DNA of 64,000 bases from Bacteroidota bacterium (GCA_022562895.1 JADFOK010000006.1:33071-97070); one strand, 5' to 3'; positions 1-9,985 are shown, numbered from the stretch's first letter. The notes: generated from the sequence alone by a model not told the origin. Program-made: numbers and translations.

Positions 1-1301
1 ACACTCGCCCGACTATTTGTACTTGCAGCAAAATTGTGAGTAAATCCAAGAGTATGGCCTACTTCATGTGCAGACAACTGACGTATGCGTGCTAATGCCA
101 TTTCCAACATCTGTTGGTAATTATCATCTCTTTCTGCAAAAGGATTATTTAGCAATGCCTGTGCAATTAAAAAATCTTGACGAATCCTAAGACTTCCCAA
201 ACTCACATGTCCTTTAATAATTTCTCCTGTTCGTGGATCACTAATTGAACTTCCATAACTCCATCCTCGTGTTGAACGATGCACCCATTGTATTACATTA
301 TATCTCAGATCTAAAGGGTCTGCATCATCGGGAAGCATTTTTACCTGAAAGGCATTTTTATAACCAATAGCTTCAAAAGCTTGGTTCCACCAACTCGCTC
401 CTTCCAGTAAAGCGGAACGTACAGGTTCAGGAGTTCCCGGGTCGAGATAATAAATAATTGGTTTTATCGCTTCGCTAATTGTTGCTTCAGGGTTTTTCTT
501 TTCAAGTCGATGACGATAGATAAAACGTTTTTTAATGGGTTCCCAAATTGGTGTTGCGAAATCCATATAGGTCATAGGATAAGAACCGCTCCTAGTATCA
601 AACAATCGAGGTACGTAATTGCTATCTGGTAACTCCACAAAACTATGATGCTGGATTACTGAAATAGAATTAGCATCTGGGGCAATCGACTTAATAAAAC
701 GTCCAGTGGGTTCACCTGTAAAGGTCAATAGTGCTTCAAATTCTACATTTTTAGGAAATGCTTTTGTGTTTTCCATCCACAAAGTATTTCTGGTCTTGTC
801 CAATTTATAAGTTCCCTCTTTTTTATTTTTTAATCGGTTTGCTACATTATGAGCATCCAGCAGTAAAAAAGGGGTTAGGTTGATTATATAAATACTCCCT
901 TTTGTTTCTTTAATTGGAAAACCAAACAAAACCGACATTGCAAAAGCTTGCTCAATAGATTTTTTTTCGAGTTTATTTTCTGTATTAGCTCTAAATTTCT
1001 GATTTGGCTGAATGAGTAATAACTTATTTCCACTTTTAATAAACTTAACTACAACTCCATCCCCAATTTGTCCCCTGTCTAACCCAATATCATTAGAACC
1101 TAAACCAGAACTTAAAAAATGGGCGTAGAGAAATTCGGTGTCTAGTTTATCGACTTCTAAGTAAATTTCGTCATCATTTTCAGAATAATGAAAATTGAAA
1201 AATCCTTCAAAATTTTTAAGATCTTTCTTTTCTTCTAAAAACTGAGCCGTTACATGATTGAGTCCGAAAAGAAATAAAATAAAGAATAAGTAAAACTTCA
1301 T
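1..1301 (-). CDS. Exported zinc-dependent metalloprotease (DUF5117/DUF4953-type), partial at window edge
   Basis: The reading frame starts at the ATG at 1299-1301 and runs off the left edge, so the C-terminal part is missing. It begins with a signal peptide (MKFYLFFILFLFGLNHVTAQ). Around residues 412-423 it carries HEVGHTLGFTHN, the extended HExxHxxGxxH zinc motif of metzincin-like proteases: two His and the catalytic Glu in the first half, the third His ligand in the second. The long region before the motif fits the large Bacteroidota zinc metalloproteases with DUF5117/DUF5118 domains, which are exported. The substrate is unknown. It is divergent from prfB, with 90 bases between the starts. 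The family assignment is from memory of the motif and architecture. Confidence 0.85.
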   Translation of the reverse strand, partial: MKFYLFFILFLFGLNHVTAQFLEEKKDLKNFEGFFNFHYSENDDEIYLEVDKLDTEFLYAHFLSSGLGSNDIGLDRGQIGDGVVVKFIKSGNKLLLIQPNQKFRANTENKLEKKSIEQAFAMSVLFGFPIKETKGSIYIINLTPFLLLDAHNVANRLKNKKEGTYKLDKTRNTLWMENTKAFPKNVEFEALLTFTGEPTGRFIKSIAPDANSISVIQHHSFVELPDSNYVPRLFDTRSGSYPMTYMDFATPIWEPIKKRFIYRHRLEKKNPEATISEAIKPIIYYLDPGTPEPVRSALLEGASWWNQAFEAIGYKNAFQVKMLPDDADPLDLRYNVIQWVHRSTRGWSYGSSISDPRTGEIIKGHVSLGSLRIRQDFLIAQALLNNPFAERDDNYQQMLEMALARIRQLSAHEVGHTLGFTHNFAASTNSRAS

Positions 1302-1391
1302 AATTTAATATTTCTTAAATCTATAAAAAAATTAGCAAAATACTTTTAGTAGAAACAGTTAAATTCTATTTTTGTTGAAAATAACTTACAA

Positions 1392-2499
1392 ATGATTACA
1401 ACAGATCAAATAATAGATCTTAAAGAGCGTCTGGATGCGTTAAGGAGGTATCTTTGACATTGCCGGAAAAAGTATAGAAATAGCTAACGCCGAAGAAAAA
1501 ACGTACGACCCTAATTTTTGGGACAATTCCCGAGAAGCCGAAGTTTTTATGAAAGAACTCCGCAACAAGAAAAAATGGGTAACGGACTACGAGACATCTG
1601 TTTCACTTACTGATGATGCTGAAGTAATTTTCGAATTTTTTAAAGAGGGTGAAGGCACCGCTGAACAAGTTGAGAAGCAATATCAAAAAGCATTTGAATC
1701 TATTGAAATTTTAGAGTTTCGCAATATGTTAAGTGATGAAGGCGATGATTTAAGTGCGGTATTACAAATTACCGCTGGTGCTGGTGGAACAGAGAGTTGT
1801 GACTGGGCAAATATGTTAATGCGAATGTATCTAATGTGGGCCGAAAAACATAAACTAAAAGTGAAAGAACTCAACCTTCAAGCAGGTGATGTAGCTGGTA
1901 TAAAAACCGTGACTTTAGAAATTGAAGGTGAATATGCCTTTGGTTGGCTCAAGGGGGAAAATGGAGTACATCGCTTAGTACGTATTTCACCTTTTGACAG
2001 CAATGCCAAACGACATACCAGTTTTGTTTCGGTGTATGTGTACCCGTTAGTGGACGATAGTATTGAAATAGAAATCAATCCTGCAGATATATCTTGGGGT
2101 TTTGCCAGAAGTGGTGGAGCAGGTGGACAAAATGTAAACAAGGTAGAGACCAAAGTAATTCTAACTCACGAACCTTCCGGAATTGTAATCCATAATTCTC
2201 AAACAAGATCTCAATTAGAAAATCGTGAAAAAGCAATGCAAATGTTGAAGTCACAGTTGTATGAAATTGAACTTAGAAAACAACAGGCACAACGAGACGA
2301 GATTGAATCTGAAAAGAAAGCTATAGAATGGGGTTCTCAAATTCGCAATTATGTACTTCATCCTTATAAACTTGTGAAAGATGTGCGAACTAATTATGAG
2401 ACTGGTAATACCGATTCCGTATTGGATGGTGACATTGATGGATTTTTAAAAGCCTTTTTAATGATGAGTGGACAAAAAGAAAAGAGCGATGAGTTATAA
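1392..2499 (+). CDS. prfB: Peptide chain release factor 2, with programmed +1 frameshift
   Basis: Release factor 2 ends translation at UGA and UAA. Translation starts at ATG 1392, reads 21 codons to CTT, and meets an in-frame TGA at 1455-1457. Shifting +1 at CTT-T continues into GAC at 1456 and the long frame, giving 368 residues, the usual RF2 length. The site has the classic parts: a Shine-Dalgarno-like AGGAGG at 1443-1448, three bases, then CTT TGA C. The protein has the GGQ peptidyl-hydrolysis motif (in [10 protein letters not shown], about residue 243) and the SPF stop-codon-recognition motif (in RISPFDSN). Frameshifting lets RF2 limit its own synthesis. An annotation starting at the ATG at 1549 would miss the first 52 residues. 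Confidence 0.96.
1443..1458 (+). promoter_or_regulatory. RF2 programmed frameshift signal (AGGAGG-TAT-CTT-TGA-C)
   Basis: The SD-like hexamer at 1443-1448 lies three bases upstream of the slippery CTT codon, and the TGA at 1455-1457 is followed by C, the weakest stop context. This matches the conserved autoregulatory element of bacterial prfB. When RF2 is scarce the ribosome slips +1 and makes full-length RF2. Confidence 0.95.
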
Positions 2500-2525
2500 C
2501 ACTCTAAAGTTAGACTAGAGCACTC

Positions 2526-3002
2526 ATGAAAACAGCTACGGTTAAAGAAATTAAAACAGAATTAAGCGATTGTTCGCATGGTGAGTTGTTAGAACTTTGT
2601 CTTCGTTTATCAAAATTTAAAAAAGAAAATAAAGAGATTCTCACCTATCTTTTATTTGAATCTTCTAATGAAGAAAAATTTATTAGAGTTATAAAATTAG
2701 AAGTAGATAGTCTTTTCGATAATATTAATAAAGATAGCTACTATTATATCAGGAAAAGTGTTCGGAAAATTCTTCGATTGATTAAAAAATATATAAGATA
2801 CTCTCAGAAAAAAGAAACTGAAGTAGAGTTATTGATCTATTTTTGTTTAAAACTTAAAGGATTTAAACCTTCAATACATCAAAACACAACACTTGTAAAT
2901 CTCTATCTGCGGCAAATAGAATTCATCAAGAAAAAAGTAGCTGTACTACATGAAGATTTACAATATGATTACAACATTGAGATAAAAACATTAAACTTAT
3001 AG
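2526..3002 (+). CDS. Hypothetical protein, 158 residues
   Basis: I do not recognise a named family. The product is charged and Lys-rich, has no signal peptide or membrane segment, and looks mainly alpha-helical with amphipathic stretches. A Tyr-rich patch (SYYYIRKSVRK) lies near the middle. It starts 26 bases after prfB and ends 3 bases before the arsC-like gene on the same strand, so it is probably cotranscribed with both. Codon use resembles its neighbours and the frame is clean over 158 codons, so I take it as a real gene of unknown function, probably cytoplasmic. Confidence 0.75.
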   Translation: MKTATVKEIKTELSDCSHGELLELCLRLSKFKKENKEILTYLLFESSNEEKFIRVIKLEVDSLFDNINKDSYYYIRKSVRKILRLIKKYIRYSQKKETEVELLIYFCLKLKGFKPSIHQNTTLVNLYLRQIEFIKKKVAVLHEDLQYDYNIEIKTLNL

Positions 3003-3005
3003 ATT

Positions 3006-3347
3006 ATGATTACTATATACCATAATCCCCGTTGTAGCAAATCCCGCCAATCCATTGAAATTTTGGATAAATCGGGTAGGGAATTTAAAGTTGTTAAATA
3101 CCTGGAAGATTCCCCTTCCGAAAAAAAACTATTTGATATAATACATTTACTAAAAATAAAGCCAATTGATTTGGTAAGACAGGGTGAATCTTTATGGAAA
3201 GACAATTATAAAGGGAAGAATTTAACGGATAAAGATATCATCAAGGCGATGGCCCTACACCCCAAACTAATTGAACGTCCAATAGTTGTTAATGGAGACA
3301 AAGCGGTAATTGGCAGGCCTCCTGAAAAAATATATACGATTATTTGA
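3006..3347 (+). CDS. arsC: ArsC/Spx-family glutaredoxin-type reductase (arsenate reductase-like)
   Basis: The 113-residue product has the thioredoxin-fold ArsC signature: IYHNPRCSKSRQ near the N-terminus with Cys10 as the catalytic thiol, and a late RPPE stretch close to the usual RP-x-E segment. Family members reduce arsenate using glutathione or glutaredoxin, and some are Spx or YffB-like proteins with other roles. No arsB, arsR or acr3 gene is nearby, so an arsenic role is not supported by context. The gene follows the 158-residue hypothetical by 3 bases and probably shares the prfB transcript. Confidence 0.85.
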   Translation: MITIYHNPRCSKSRQSIEILDKSGREFKVVKYLEDSPSEKKLFDIIHLLKIKPIDLVRQGESLWKDNYKGKNLTDKDIIKAMALHPKLIERPIVVNGDKAVIGRPPEKIYTII

Positions 3348-3364
3348 AATCAATAATTAGAAGA

Positions 3365-3532
3365 CTACTCTTTTTCATTTTTATTTGCCTCTTGTCTTAA
3401 TTTCCATCTTTCTAGTAAAATACCTCCTATCCAGTAAGGGATAATCGATATCAAAAATATCATTAACCAAAAACCCATGGTAATAATAATTAAAAATACT
3501 AAAAACCCTAAATACTGGTCAAAATCAAACAT
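3365..3532 (-). CDS. Small membrane protein, 55 residues
   Basis: A short frame starts at ATG 3530-3532 and ends at TAG 3365-3367. It encodes 55 residues: an acidic N-terminus (MFDFDQYLGF), a hydrophobic region long enough for one or two membrane passes, and a charged tail (ERWKLRQEANKNEKE). The positive and charged C-terminus after the membrane segment is typical of genuine small membrane proteins. It converges with the arsC-like gene, 17 bases away. The function is unknown. Confidence 0.6.
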   Translation of the reverse strand: MFDFDQYLGFLVFLIIITMGFWLMIFLISIIPYWIGGILLERWKLRQEANKNEKE

Positions 3533-3719
3533 AGTAAAGCGTGTCTTAATTGTTAGTTCAAAGATAGTGTGATTTATTCAGAAATAACAATAATAAATCT
3601 GATTTATCAACACGAAACATTCATAATTAAATTATTCTCATTCAAAGAATTTATAACATAAATGTTCTCTTTGACCTATAAAAAAATTAACTTTAGCACA
3701 GGAAAAAACAGATCCAAGG

Positions 3720-3750
3720 TTGAGTAAGATTTGGGTTTTGCGTACCTTTG
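3720..3750 (+). promoter_or_regulatory. Predicted promoter of fumC
   Basis: A TTG at 3720-3722 and TACCTTTG at 3743-3750 are separated by 20 bases, matching the Bacteroidota primary sigma consensus TTG-N19/20-TAnnTTTG. The fumC start codon follows 22 bases after the -7 box. Confidence 0.75.
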
Positions 3751-3772
3751 CAGTACTTCAGAAACAAATATT

Positions 3773-5167
3773 ATGGAATATAGAATTGAAAAAGATACTA
3801 TGGGCGAAGTGAAAGTACCAGCCGATAAACTTTGGGGTGCACAAACAGAACGTTCTCGTAATAATTTTAAAATTGGGACACAGGCTTCTATGCCTTTGGA
3901 AATTATATACGGTTTTGCCTATTTAAAGAAATCTGCTGCTTACACAAATTGCGATTTAGGTATTCTTTCTAAAGAAAAAAGGGATTTAATTGCCACAGTA
4001 TGTGATGAAATTTTGAAAGGAAAACACGATGACCAATTTCCCTTGGTGGTTTGGCAAACAGGGAGCGGTACCCATAGCAATATGAATGTTAACGAAGTAA
4101 TTGCCAATCGAGCTCATCAAATAGCTGGAAAAATCATTGGTGAAGGGGAAAAAACGTTACAACCCAACGACGATGTAAACAAATCGCAGTCGTCTAATGA
4201 TACTTTCCCAACTGGAATACATATTGCTGCTTATAAAAAATTGATTGAAATTACCATTCCGGGTGTAAAACAACTTCAAGTTACATTATCAAAAAAAGCA
4301 ACAAAATTTAAAGACATTGTAAAAATAGGTCGCACTCACCTTATGGATGCAACCCCCTTAACTCTTGGTCAGGAATTTAGTGGATATGCTTCTCAATTAG
4401 AACACGGTTTAACAGCCCTCGAAAACACCTTACCTCACTTATCAGAACTTGCCCTGGGTGGTACTGCTGTTGGTACTGGAATAAATACTCCCAATGGTTA
4501 TTCTGAAAAAGTGGCAAATTACATAGCAAAATATACAGGATTACCATTTGTGACTGCTAAAAATAAATTTGAAGCACTTGCGGCACATGATGCAATTGTA
4601 GAATCTCATGGTGCTTTAAAACTTTTGGCAGTGTCTTTAAATAAGATTGCCAATGATATACGTATGCTGGCAAGTGGACCACGAAGTGGAATTGGTGAAA
4701 TCAATATACCTGCTAACGAACCTGGTTCTTCTATTATGCCGGGAAAAGTTAATCCTACTCAGTGTGAAGCTTTAACCATGGTATGTGCTCAGGTTCTAGG
4801 AAATGATATGACAATTGCAACAGGAGGAATGCAGGGACATTATGAATTGAATGTATTTAAACCTGTAATGGCTGCAAACTTTATCTTTTCGGCACAATTG
4901 ATTGGTGATGCAACTGCCTCATTTGATGCTAATTGTGTAAGTGGAATTGAACCAAATCTTGAAGTTATAAATAAACAATTAACTAATTCTTTGATGTTAG
5001 TAACCGCACTTAATACAAAGATTGGTTATTATAAAGCTGCTGAAATTGCTAATACAGCTCATAAAAATGGAACTACACTAAAAGAAGAGGCGGTTAAACT
5101 GGGCTATCTTACCGAAGAACAATTTGACCAATGGGTGCAACCAAAGAATATGGTAGGTAACAGGTAA
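3773..5167 (+). CDS. fumC: Class II fumarate hydratase (fumarase C)
   Basis: Fumarase C interconverts fumarate and L-malate in the TCA cycle, in the cytoplasm, as an iron-independent homotetramer. The 464-residue length is standard. Visible signatures include the N-terminal [21 protein letters not shown], the region [14 protein letters not shown], and the superfamily loop [17 protein letters not shown] chose ATG 3773 over the in-frame ATG at 3731, because the upstream residues do not match the family and the -7 box at 3743-3750 would lie inside the longer reading frame. Confidence 0.96.
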   Translation: MEYRIEKDTMGEVKVPADKLWGAQTERSRNNFKIGTQASMPLEIIYGFAYLKKSAAYTNCDLGILSKEKRDLIATVCDEILKGKHDDQFPLVVWQTGSGTHSNMNVNEVIANRAHQIAGKIIGEGEKTLQPNDDVNKSQSSNDTFPTGIHIAAYKKLIEITIPGVKQLQVTLSKKATKFKDIVKIGRTHLMDATPLTLGQEFSGYASQLEHGLTALENTLPHLSELALGGTAVGTGINTPNGYSEKVANYIAKYTGLPFVTAKNKFEALAAHDAIVESHGALKLLAVSLNKIANDIRMLASGPRSGIGEINIPANEPGSSIMPGKVNPTQCEALTMVCAQVLGNDMTIATGGMQGHYELNVFKPVMAANFIFSAQLIGDATASFDANCVSGIEPNLEVINKQLTNSLMLVTALNTKIGYYKAAEIANTAHKNGTTLKEEAVKLGYLTEEQFDQWVQPKNMVGNR

Positions 5168-5305
5168 TCAAAATTTTATCGATTATTTTAACTTTTCATA
5201 AGTAAAAACATAGCCTTTTCGTAAAATTAATGTTTTTAATTATATACTTTTTTAATTTTATATCCGATAAAATACATTTTTATTAGATAAAAGGTAATTT
5301 TTTGT

Positions 5306-5313
5306 TATATTTG
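5306..5313 (+). promoter_or_regulatory. Possible -7 box of the 7TM sensor gene
   Basis: TATATTTG fits TAnnTTTG and lies 28 bases before the start codon. I see no TTG at the right distance upstream, so this is only a half-match. Confidence 0.4.
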
Positions 5314-5341
5314 TAGTACCCAAAGTAAAAACTTACTTATT

Positions 5342-6643
5342 ATGAGACTACAAATATTGCCCCTAATTTTGTGTCTTTTTGTAACTATTGCAGCAAAAAG
5401 TAATTCTACTTTACCTATTAAGAATAAAGTTGATCCTAGTTCTAAAGCTATTGATACTAAAGTGTTTACAAACTCTTACTATGATTTTGAAAACATTAAT
5501 TATACATTAGAAATAACAAATACAGATTTAACAAATTCCTTAGCTATTAGAGGGCTTTACTTATTTTATACGGGAAACTCCATTAACGATATAATTTTTA
5601 ACAATAAGGAAATATCCTATGTAACTGATGCTAATTTAACCTCAGGAACAGATATTTCTTCAATAAATAGTAATTCAGCTTCGAGTTTACAGACAAAATT
5701 ATTTAATGAGGGGTTATTTTATGGTTTCGCAGTAACAATAGTATTATTAAACTTGGTTTGTTTTTTACTATTTAATGAGAAAATATTTTTATACTACTCC
5801 ATTGCAATAGCATCAATAACAAGTGCATTCTTTTATAGTGATGGTCTTTTTAGTTTAATAGGAATGGAAGGCCCTTTATTAAATTTGGCTATGCAATCAA
5901 CTCTTTTATTTATTGCAATTGGATTTAGTGCATTATTTGCCTCAAAATATCTTAGTATTAAAGATACTTACCCAAATTTAAAATTAATTACTTTGCCACT
6001 TTTTGTAATTTCTGGAATTTTGGTGTTAAATGCTTGGTTTTCAAATAGTGATTTATTTACTAACCTTGCTAACACTTTATTATTAGCAGTAGTAAGTGCC
6101 TATTTCTTTGCTGGAATATTGCTTTTTAGCAAAAAAAATTATGCTAAGTTCTATGTAATTGCTTACTGTATTCCTTTAATATTTGCCATCGATTTTTATG
6201 TGCTTAAGGGATTTGGAGTTGACTTTCTTTTTACTAAAACCATACATCTAAAAGTAGCTGCATCAATCGAAATGCTACTTCTTTCTTATGCAATTATGTT
6301 CCGAATGCGTGCTTTAAAAGAAGAAGGTGAATTAAGGAATACCGAAATGCGTATTTTTCTAAAACGCCAAGATTCTATGAGTAGACATAACGTAGAACAA
6401 TTAGTAAAAGATGTTTATTTAGAAAACTTAATAATGCAATACGATCTAGACGGTCTGGAAATAAAATTGCTTCAATATATCTCGGAAGGAAAAACAAACG
6501 AAAAAATCATTCGAAAACTTAAGCTTACAGAAATTGAACTAGAAGAACATACTAAAGATCTTTATGAAAAACTAGAAATTAGTGAGCACATACAAGAAGA
6601 TCATAGAATGGTAGACAACCAACCAGACTACATTTATAATTAA
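5342..6643 (+). CDS. 7TM membrane sensor with C-terminal LuxR-like helix-turn-helix
   Basis: The 433-residue product has an N-terminal signal peptide, an extracytoplasmic domain to about residue 115, then about seven hydrophobic segments (roughly 120-325), as in 7TMR-DISM receptors. A linker follows, then a C-terminal segment (about 373-420, LEIKLLQYISEGKTNEKIIRKL and onward) that resembles the LuxR/GerE DNA-binding fold. The layout suggests a one-component membrane signal protein. The ligand and target are unknown. The tail reads YEKLEI where LuxR proteins usually have YxKLgv. It ends in a convergent terminator shared with CcsBA. Confidence 0.7.
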   Translation: MRLQILPLILCLFVTIAAKSNSTLPIKNKVDPSSKAIDTKVFTNSYYDFENINYTLEITNTDLTNSLAIRGLYLFYTGNSINDIIFNNKEISYVTDANLTSGTDISSINSNSASSLQTKLFNEGLFYGFAVTIVLLNLVCFLLFNEKIFLYYSIAIASITSAFFYSDGLFSLIGMEGPLLNLAMQSTLLFIAIGFSALFASKYLSIKDTYPNLKLITLPLFVISGILVLNAWFSNSDLFTNLANTLLLAVVSAYFFAGILLFSKKNYAKFYVIAYCIPLIFAIDFYVLKGFGVDFLFTKTIHLKVAASIEMLLLSYAIMFRMRALKEEGELRNTEMRIFLKRQDSMSRHNVEQLVKDVYLENLIMQYDLDGLEIKLLQYISEGKTNEKIIRKLKLTEIELEEHTKDLYEKLEISEHIQEDHRMVDNQPDYIYN

Positions 6644-6668
6644 AATATATTTAACTTCTCAATATTAG

Positions 6669-6703
6669 AAAAAGGATTAACTGTAAAAAAGTTTATCCTT
6701 TTT
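6669..6703. terminator. Bidirectional terminator between 7TM sensor and CcsBA
   Basis: A 13-base arm at 6669-6681 pairs with 6691-6703 with one mismatch, around a 9-base loop. A-runs and T-runs flank both sides, so it can stop transcription in both directions. It overlaps the stop codon of the CcsBA gene (6693-6695). Confidence 0.75.
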
Positions 6704-9700
6704 CTATATAATATTTTTTGTATTTAACATATGCTGCAATACTCAGTAATGCTATAAAAGATATCAAGTACCAAACAAAAGTGGGAGTAACCGGTGTCTC
6801 TCCACTTGCATAGGAGTGCAATCCAGATAAATAAAAATTAACTCCAAAATAAGTCATCATAATAGTTGCATAGGCTATTACAGCAGCGAAATTAAAACTC
6901 CAATTCCCCCGCAAACCAGGAACCAAGCGCATATGGATAACAAATGCATATATCATAATACTAATAAGTGCCCAAGTTTCTTTAGGGTCCCAACCCCAAT
7001 AACGACCCCAACTTTCATTGGCCCATTGGCCTCCTAAAAAATTACCTATAGCGAGCATTATTAAACCAACAGTAAGAGCCATTTCGGTAATAATAGTAAG
7101 CTCTTTTATATTTAAATTCATTTTTTTCTGATTCTTTTTCGTTGTAAAAATCATAAGTAATAACGATGTGGCTCCCAATATCATTCCCAATGTAAAAGGA
7201 CCATAACTTCCTACAATCACCGCAACGTGAATCATTAACCAATAACTATCTAATACCGGTTGAAGATTGGCTATGGAGGGATCTAACCAATTAAGATGTG
7301 CTACCCATAAAATTATGGATGCCACGAATGCGGTAGAAGCTATCGTTAGATCGCTTTTTCTGCCAAGTGTTAAACCAAAAAGAATTGTCGCCCAACTCAC
7401 ATAAATAATCGATTCGTAGGCATCACTCCACGGGGCATGACCACTAATATACCAACGTGCAACAAGACCAAGAGTCATTAAAATAAAGAAAAACCAAATC
7501 ACATATTTACAAATCCTAACTAATACATTAATAAACCTACCCTCATTAAATATTTGAATAATAATAAACACAAACATGAGCATTCCAAACATTGCAAAGT
7601 ATTTGTACAAACGATTAAAAATGTCTACTTGATTATAGATTATTTCGGTTTTTACCCTATTATCAGAGAGCATTACCTCACTCCCAAATTCTTTTTGAAA
7701 TTTGGTAATCCCAATCAATATTTCATCTGCTTTTGAATAGTCTCCAGTAATTCTTGCTTCACGTAAATTTTCAAAATAGTAGGGAAGAATATTTCTAGTA
7801 AATAATGAATCCTCTTTCTTATAATTAGCTTCCAAAAGTTCAGCATATGAAACCCAAGTATTGTTTTCGTTATTTGGCAAAGGGAAAATCTTAAAAATAC
7901 TACCACTCAAAGCTTGGTTAAGTAAATAAAAATTCTCGTGAGCTTTAATAAAGTCCTTTTGAAACTGGTTTGGATTCGTTGTTTTTGTGGCATTTTCTAA
8001 ATAGGGTTCCAACTTATAATTACCTTTTACATCGAACAAATCCAAAAGGGAGATCCGCTTGGCATTCTTAGAAACTCCAACAATTTCCCGAATACTGTCG
8101 TTTCCACGTTTTAATTTGATAAGTGGAACTTCTACCCAAAACCGTGGAAATTCTATCATAGAAATAAAAACTTGATTAGCATCCATATCCTCATAACCGT
8201 CTTTGCTGCTTATTTTACGAAGTAATTCACTTGCAAAAGTATTAACGGGTTTCATACGCCCATTGTCTTGTATTACCAGTTTTGCAAATTTTGCAGCATG
8301 CTCTTTACTTACAATGTTTGCCATAAGCACCGAATCTATCTTCTCTTTTGTAGGCCTTTCAGGTAAATTGTTATGTTGAGCAAATCCAGAAAAAGAAAAT
8401 GACAATAAAAGTAACATTGTTAATTTCATTTTTTTCTTTTTTACTTTTTTAAGCATCTTTTTTAAAGATGCAAATCGGCTATTTTTTACAAATAAGATGG
8501 ATAATAATCCCAAATAGAGAAGAAAATATCCAATATAAGTAATCCAGGTACCCCAAAAATCATGATTTACCGAGAGTATTGTTCCCTTCTCATCTGTATC
8601 AAATGAGGCTTGAAAAAAACGATAACCCTGATGGTCTAGTATATTGTTCATATATATGTCGTAATCAAAAAATTCTGTGTCACTTTCATTTACAGTAACC
8701 TTACTTTTAAAAGCCGAGTAACTTTTTTGTGTGCCGGGATATTTATCTGCAATAAAATCATTTAAAGTAATGCTAAATGGAAGCAAATATTCTTTAGAAC
8801 CATAACTCAAATAAACTTTTAACCCGCTTATATCTACCTCATAAGGTCTTATAACTACTCCTTTACCCCCTAACATTTCAATGGTCTTGGTTTCTTCCCC
8901 TGAAGAAACTTCTAAAATTAATGCATCTTGATTTGTGGGTTCATTTTTTGGAGATTTTATAAGTCCGATTTTTCCTTTAATAACCGCATCAGGAATAACA
9001 AAAGCTATATCTGCAATTTGATAAAGAGAACGTAACATCAATGGCTGAATACTATCCATTACCAATGTACCCTGCATCTGATCTGCCATACGCATATACT
9101 GACCTTCAAAGGGTGAAGAAATACTATAATCGCCATCGATATAACTTAGATTAACAGCTCCTTCTGTTGGGTTATTAAAAGCAAATAAAACATTATGAAT
9201 ATTCAATACATCCCCTACTCCTATCCAATGATCATGACGTCTTCCGTCTCCCGCTTCAACAATCTTAAGAAACTCCTTCCCCTCTTTTGTTTCTATAACC
9301 CCTTCCTTGGCGTTACTAAAAAAATCTTTAAAGGAGATGCTAACCTTTTGTTTGTTATAATTGGTTTTTATGATAAAATAATTGTTCAAACGTTCAGACA
9401 AACGAAGTTTTTTTGGTTTTAATTTTCGTCGTTGGGGAACACCTTCAATCTCATAATTCCCATCTATAAAAACAGTAAGGTAAGTGTCTGAGGACAGGAA
9501 TGTATTTTCAGTAGCACCTTCTCTTATATGCATCATACCTTCGAAACTAATATAGCGTGTTACAAATGCCCCAATGATGATTAAGATAAATGATAAATGG
9601 AACAGTACTGTTGCCCATTTTTCTTTTCTAAATAGTCGGTACTTGATCATGTTACCAGCAAAATTGATAACAAAAAGTCCCATAATAGCCTCAAACCACC

Positions 9701-9854
9701 AAGCATTATATATAAGTTCACGAGTATAAGGTGAAGGAGCAGTTTCAAAAGATGCATCTAAAAAAGTACCCGTAGCCATGGAGGCTGCAAAAACTAAAAA
9801 TAAAACAGCGGTTAAGCGTGTAGAGAAAATAATACTAGAAATTTTTTTTAGCAT
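6693..9854 (-). CDS. ccsA: Fused cytochrome c biogenesis protein CcsB/CcsA (ResB-CcsA, system II)
   Basis: This 1053-residue membrane protein joins the two halves of system II haem ligation. The N-terminal half (to about 470) is ResB/Ccs1-like with early membrane segments (STRLTAVLFLVFAASMATGTFLD) and a large periplasmic domain. The C-terminal half is CcsA-like with the tryptophan-rich haem-handling motif WGRYWGWDPKETW at about residue 950 and conserved histidines in flanking helices. It exports haem and attaches it to CxxCH motifs of c-type cytochromes. Between the halves lies a signal-peptide-like MKLTMLLLLSFSFSGFAQ. Single-chain CcsBA fusions are usual in Bacteroidota. Confidence 0.93.
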   Translation of the reverse strand: MLKKISSIIFSTRLTAVLFLVFAASMATGTFLDASFETAPSPYTRELIYNAWWFEAIMGLFVINFAGNMIKYRLFRKEKWATVLFHLSFILIIIGAFVTRYISFEGMMHIREGATENTFLSSDTYLTVFIDGNYEIEGVPQRRKLKPKKLRLSERLNNYFIIKTNYNKQKVSISFKDFFSNAKEGVIETKEGKEFLKIVEAGDGRRHDHWIGVGDVLNIHNVLFAFNNPTEGAVNLSYIDGDYSISSPFEGQYMRMADQMQGTLVMDSIQPLMLRSLYQIADIAFVIPDAVIKGKIGLIKSPKNEPTNQDALILEVSSGEETKTIEMLGGKGVVIRPYEVDISGLKVYLSYGSKEYLLPFSITLNDFIADKYPGTQKSYSAFKSKVTVNESDTEFFDYDIYMNNILDHQGYRFFQASFDTDEKGTILSVNHDFWGTWITYIGYFLLYLGLLSILFVKNSRFASLKKMLKKVKKKKMKLTMLLLLSFSFSGFAQHNNLPERPTKEKIDSVLMANIVSKEHAAKFAKLVIQDNGRMKPVNTFASELLRKISSKDGYEDMDANQVFISMIEFPRFWVEVPLIKLKRGNDSIREIVGVSKNAKRISLLDLFDVKGNYKLEPYLENATKTTNPNQFQKDFIKAHENFYLLNQALSGSIFKIFPLPNNENNTWVSYAELLEANYKKEDSLFTRNILPYYFENLREARITGDYSKADEILIGITKFQKEFGSEVMLSDNRVKTEIIYNQVDIFNRLYKYFAMFGMLMFVFIIIQIFNEGRFINVLVRICKYVIWFFFILMTLGLVARWYISGHAPWSDAYESIIYVSWATILFGLTLGRKSDLTIASTAFVASIILWVAHLNWLDPSIANLQPVLDSYWLMIHVAVIVGSYGPFTLGMILGATSLLLMIFTTKKNQKKMNLNIKELTIITEMALTVGLIMLAIGNFLGGQWANESWGRYWGWDPKETWALISIMIYAFVIHMRLVPGLRGNWSFNFAAVIAYATIMMTYFGVNFYLSGLHSYASGETPVTPTFVWYLISFIALLSIAAYVKYKKYYIEKG

Positions 9855-9870
9855 TAGAGGAAATTTGACG

Positions 9871-9878
9871 CAAATTTA
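9871..9878 (-). promoter_or_regulatory. Possible -7 box upstream of CcsBA
   Basis: On the minus strand the sequence reads TAAATTTG, matching TAnnTTTG, 16 bases before the CcsBA start. No TTG is seen at the expected distance. Confidence 0.45.
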
Positions 9879-9985
9879 ATCAATTACTACCAGTTTATTA
9901 TCCTAATTGCTAAGGTATAATTAAGTGAATGATTACCATTATTAGTTATGATATCAATCCACATAAAACTAACTATCTTCGTTCT

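Noticed and set aside
1549..2499. Shorter prfB starting at ATG 1549
   Set aside because: The first 52 residues of RF2 are encoded upstream through the frameshift site; the shorter start would remove part of domain 1.
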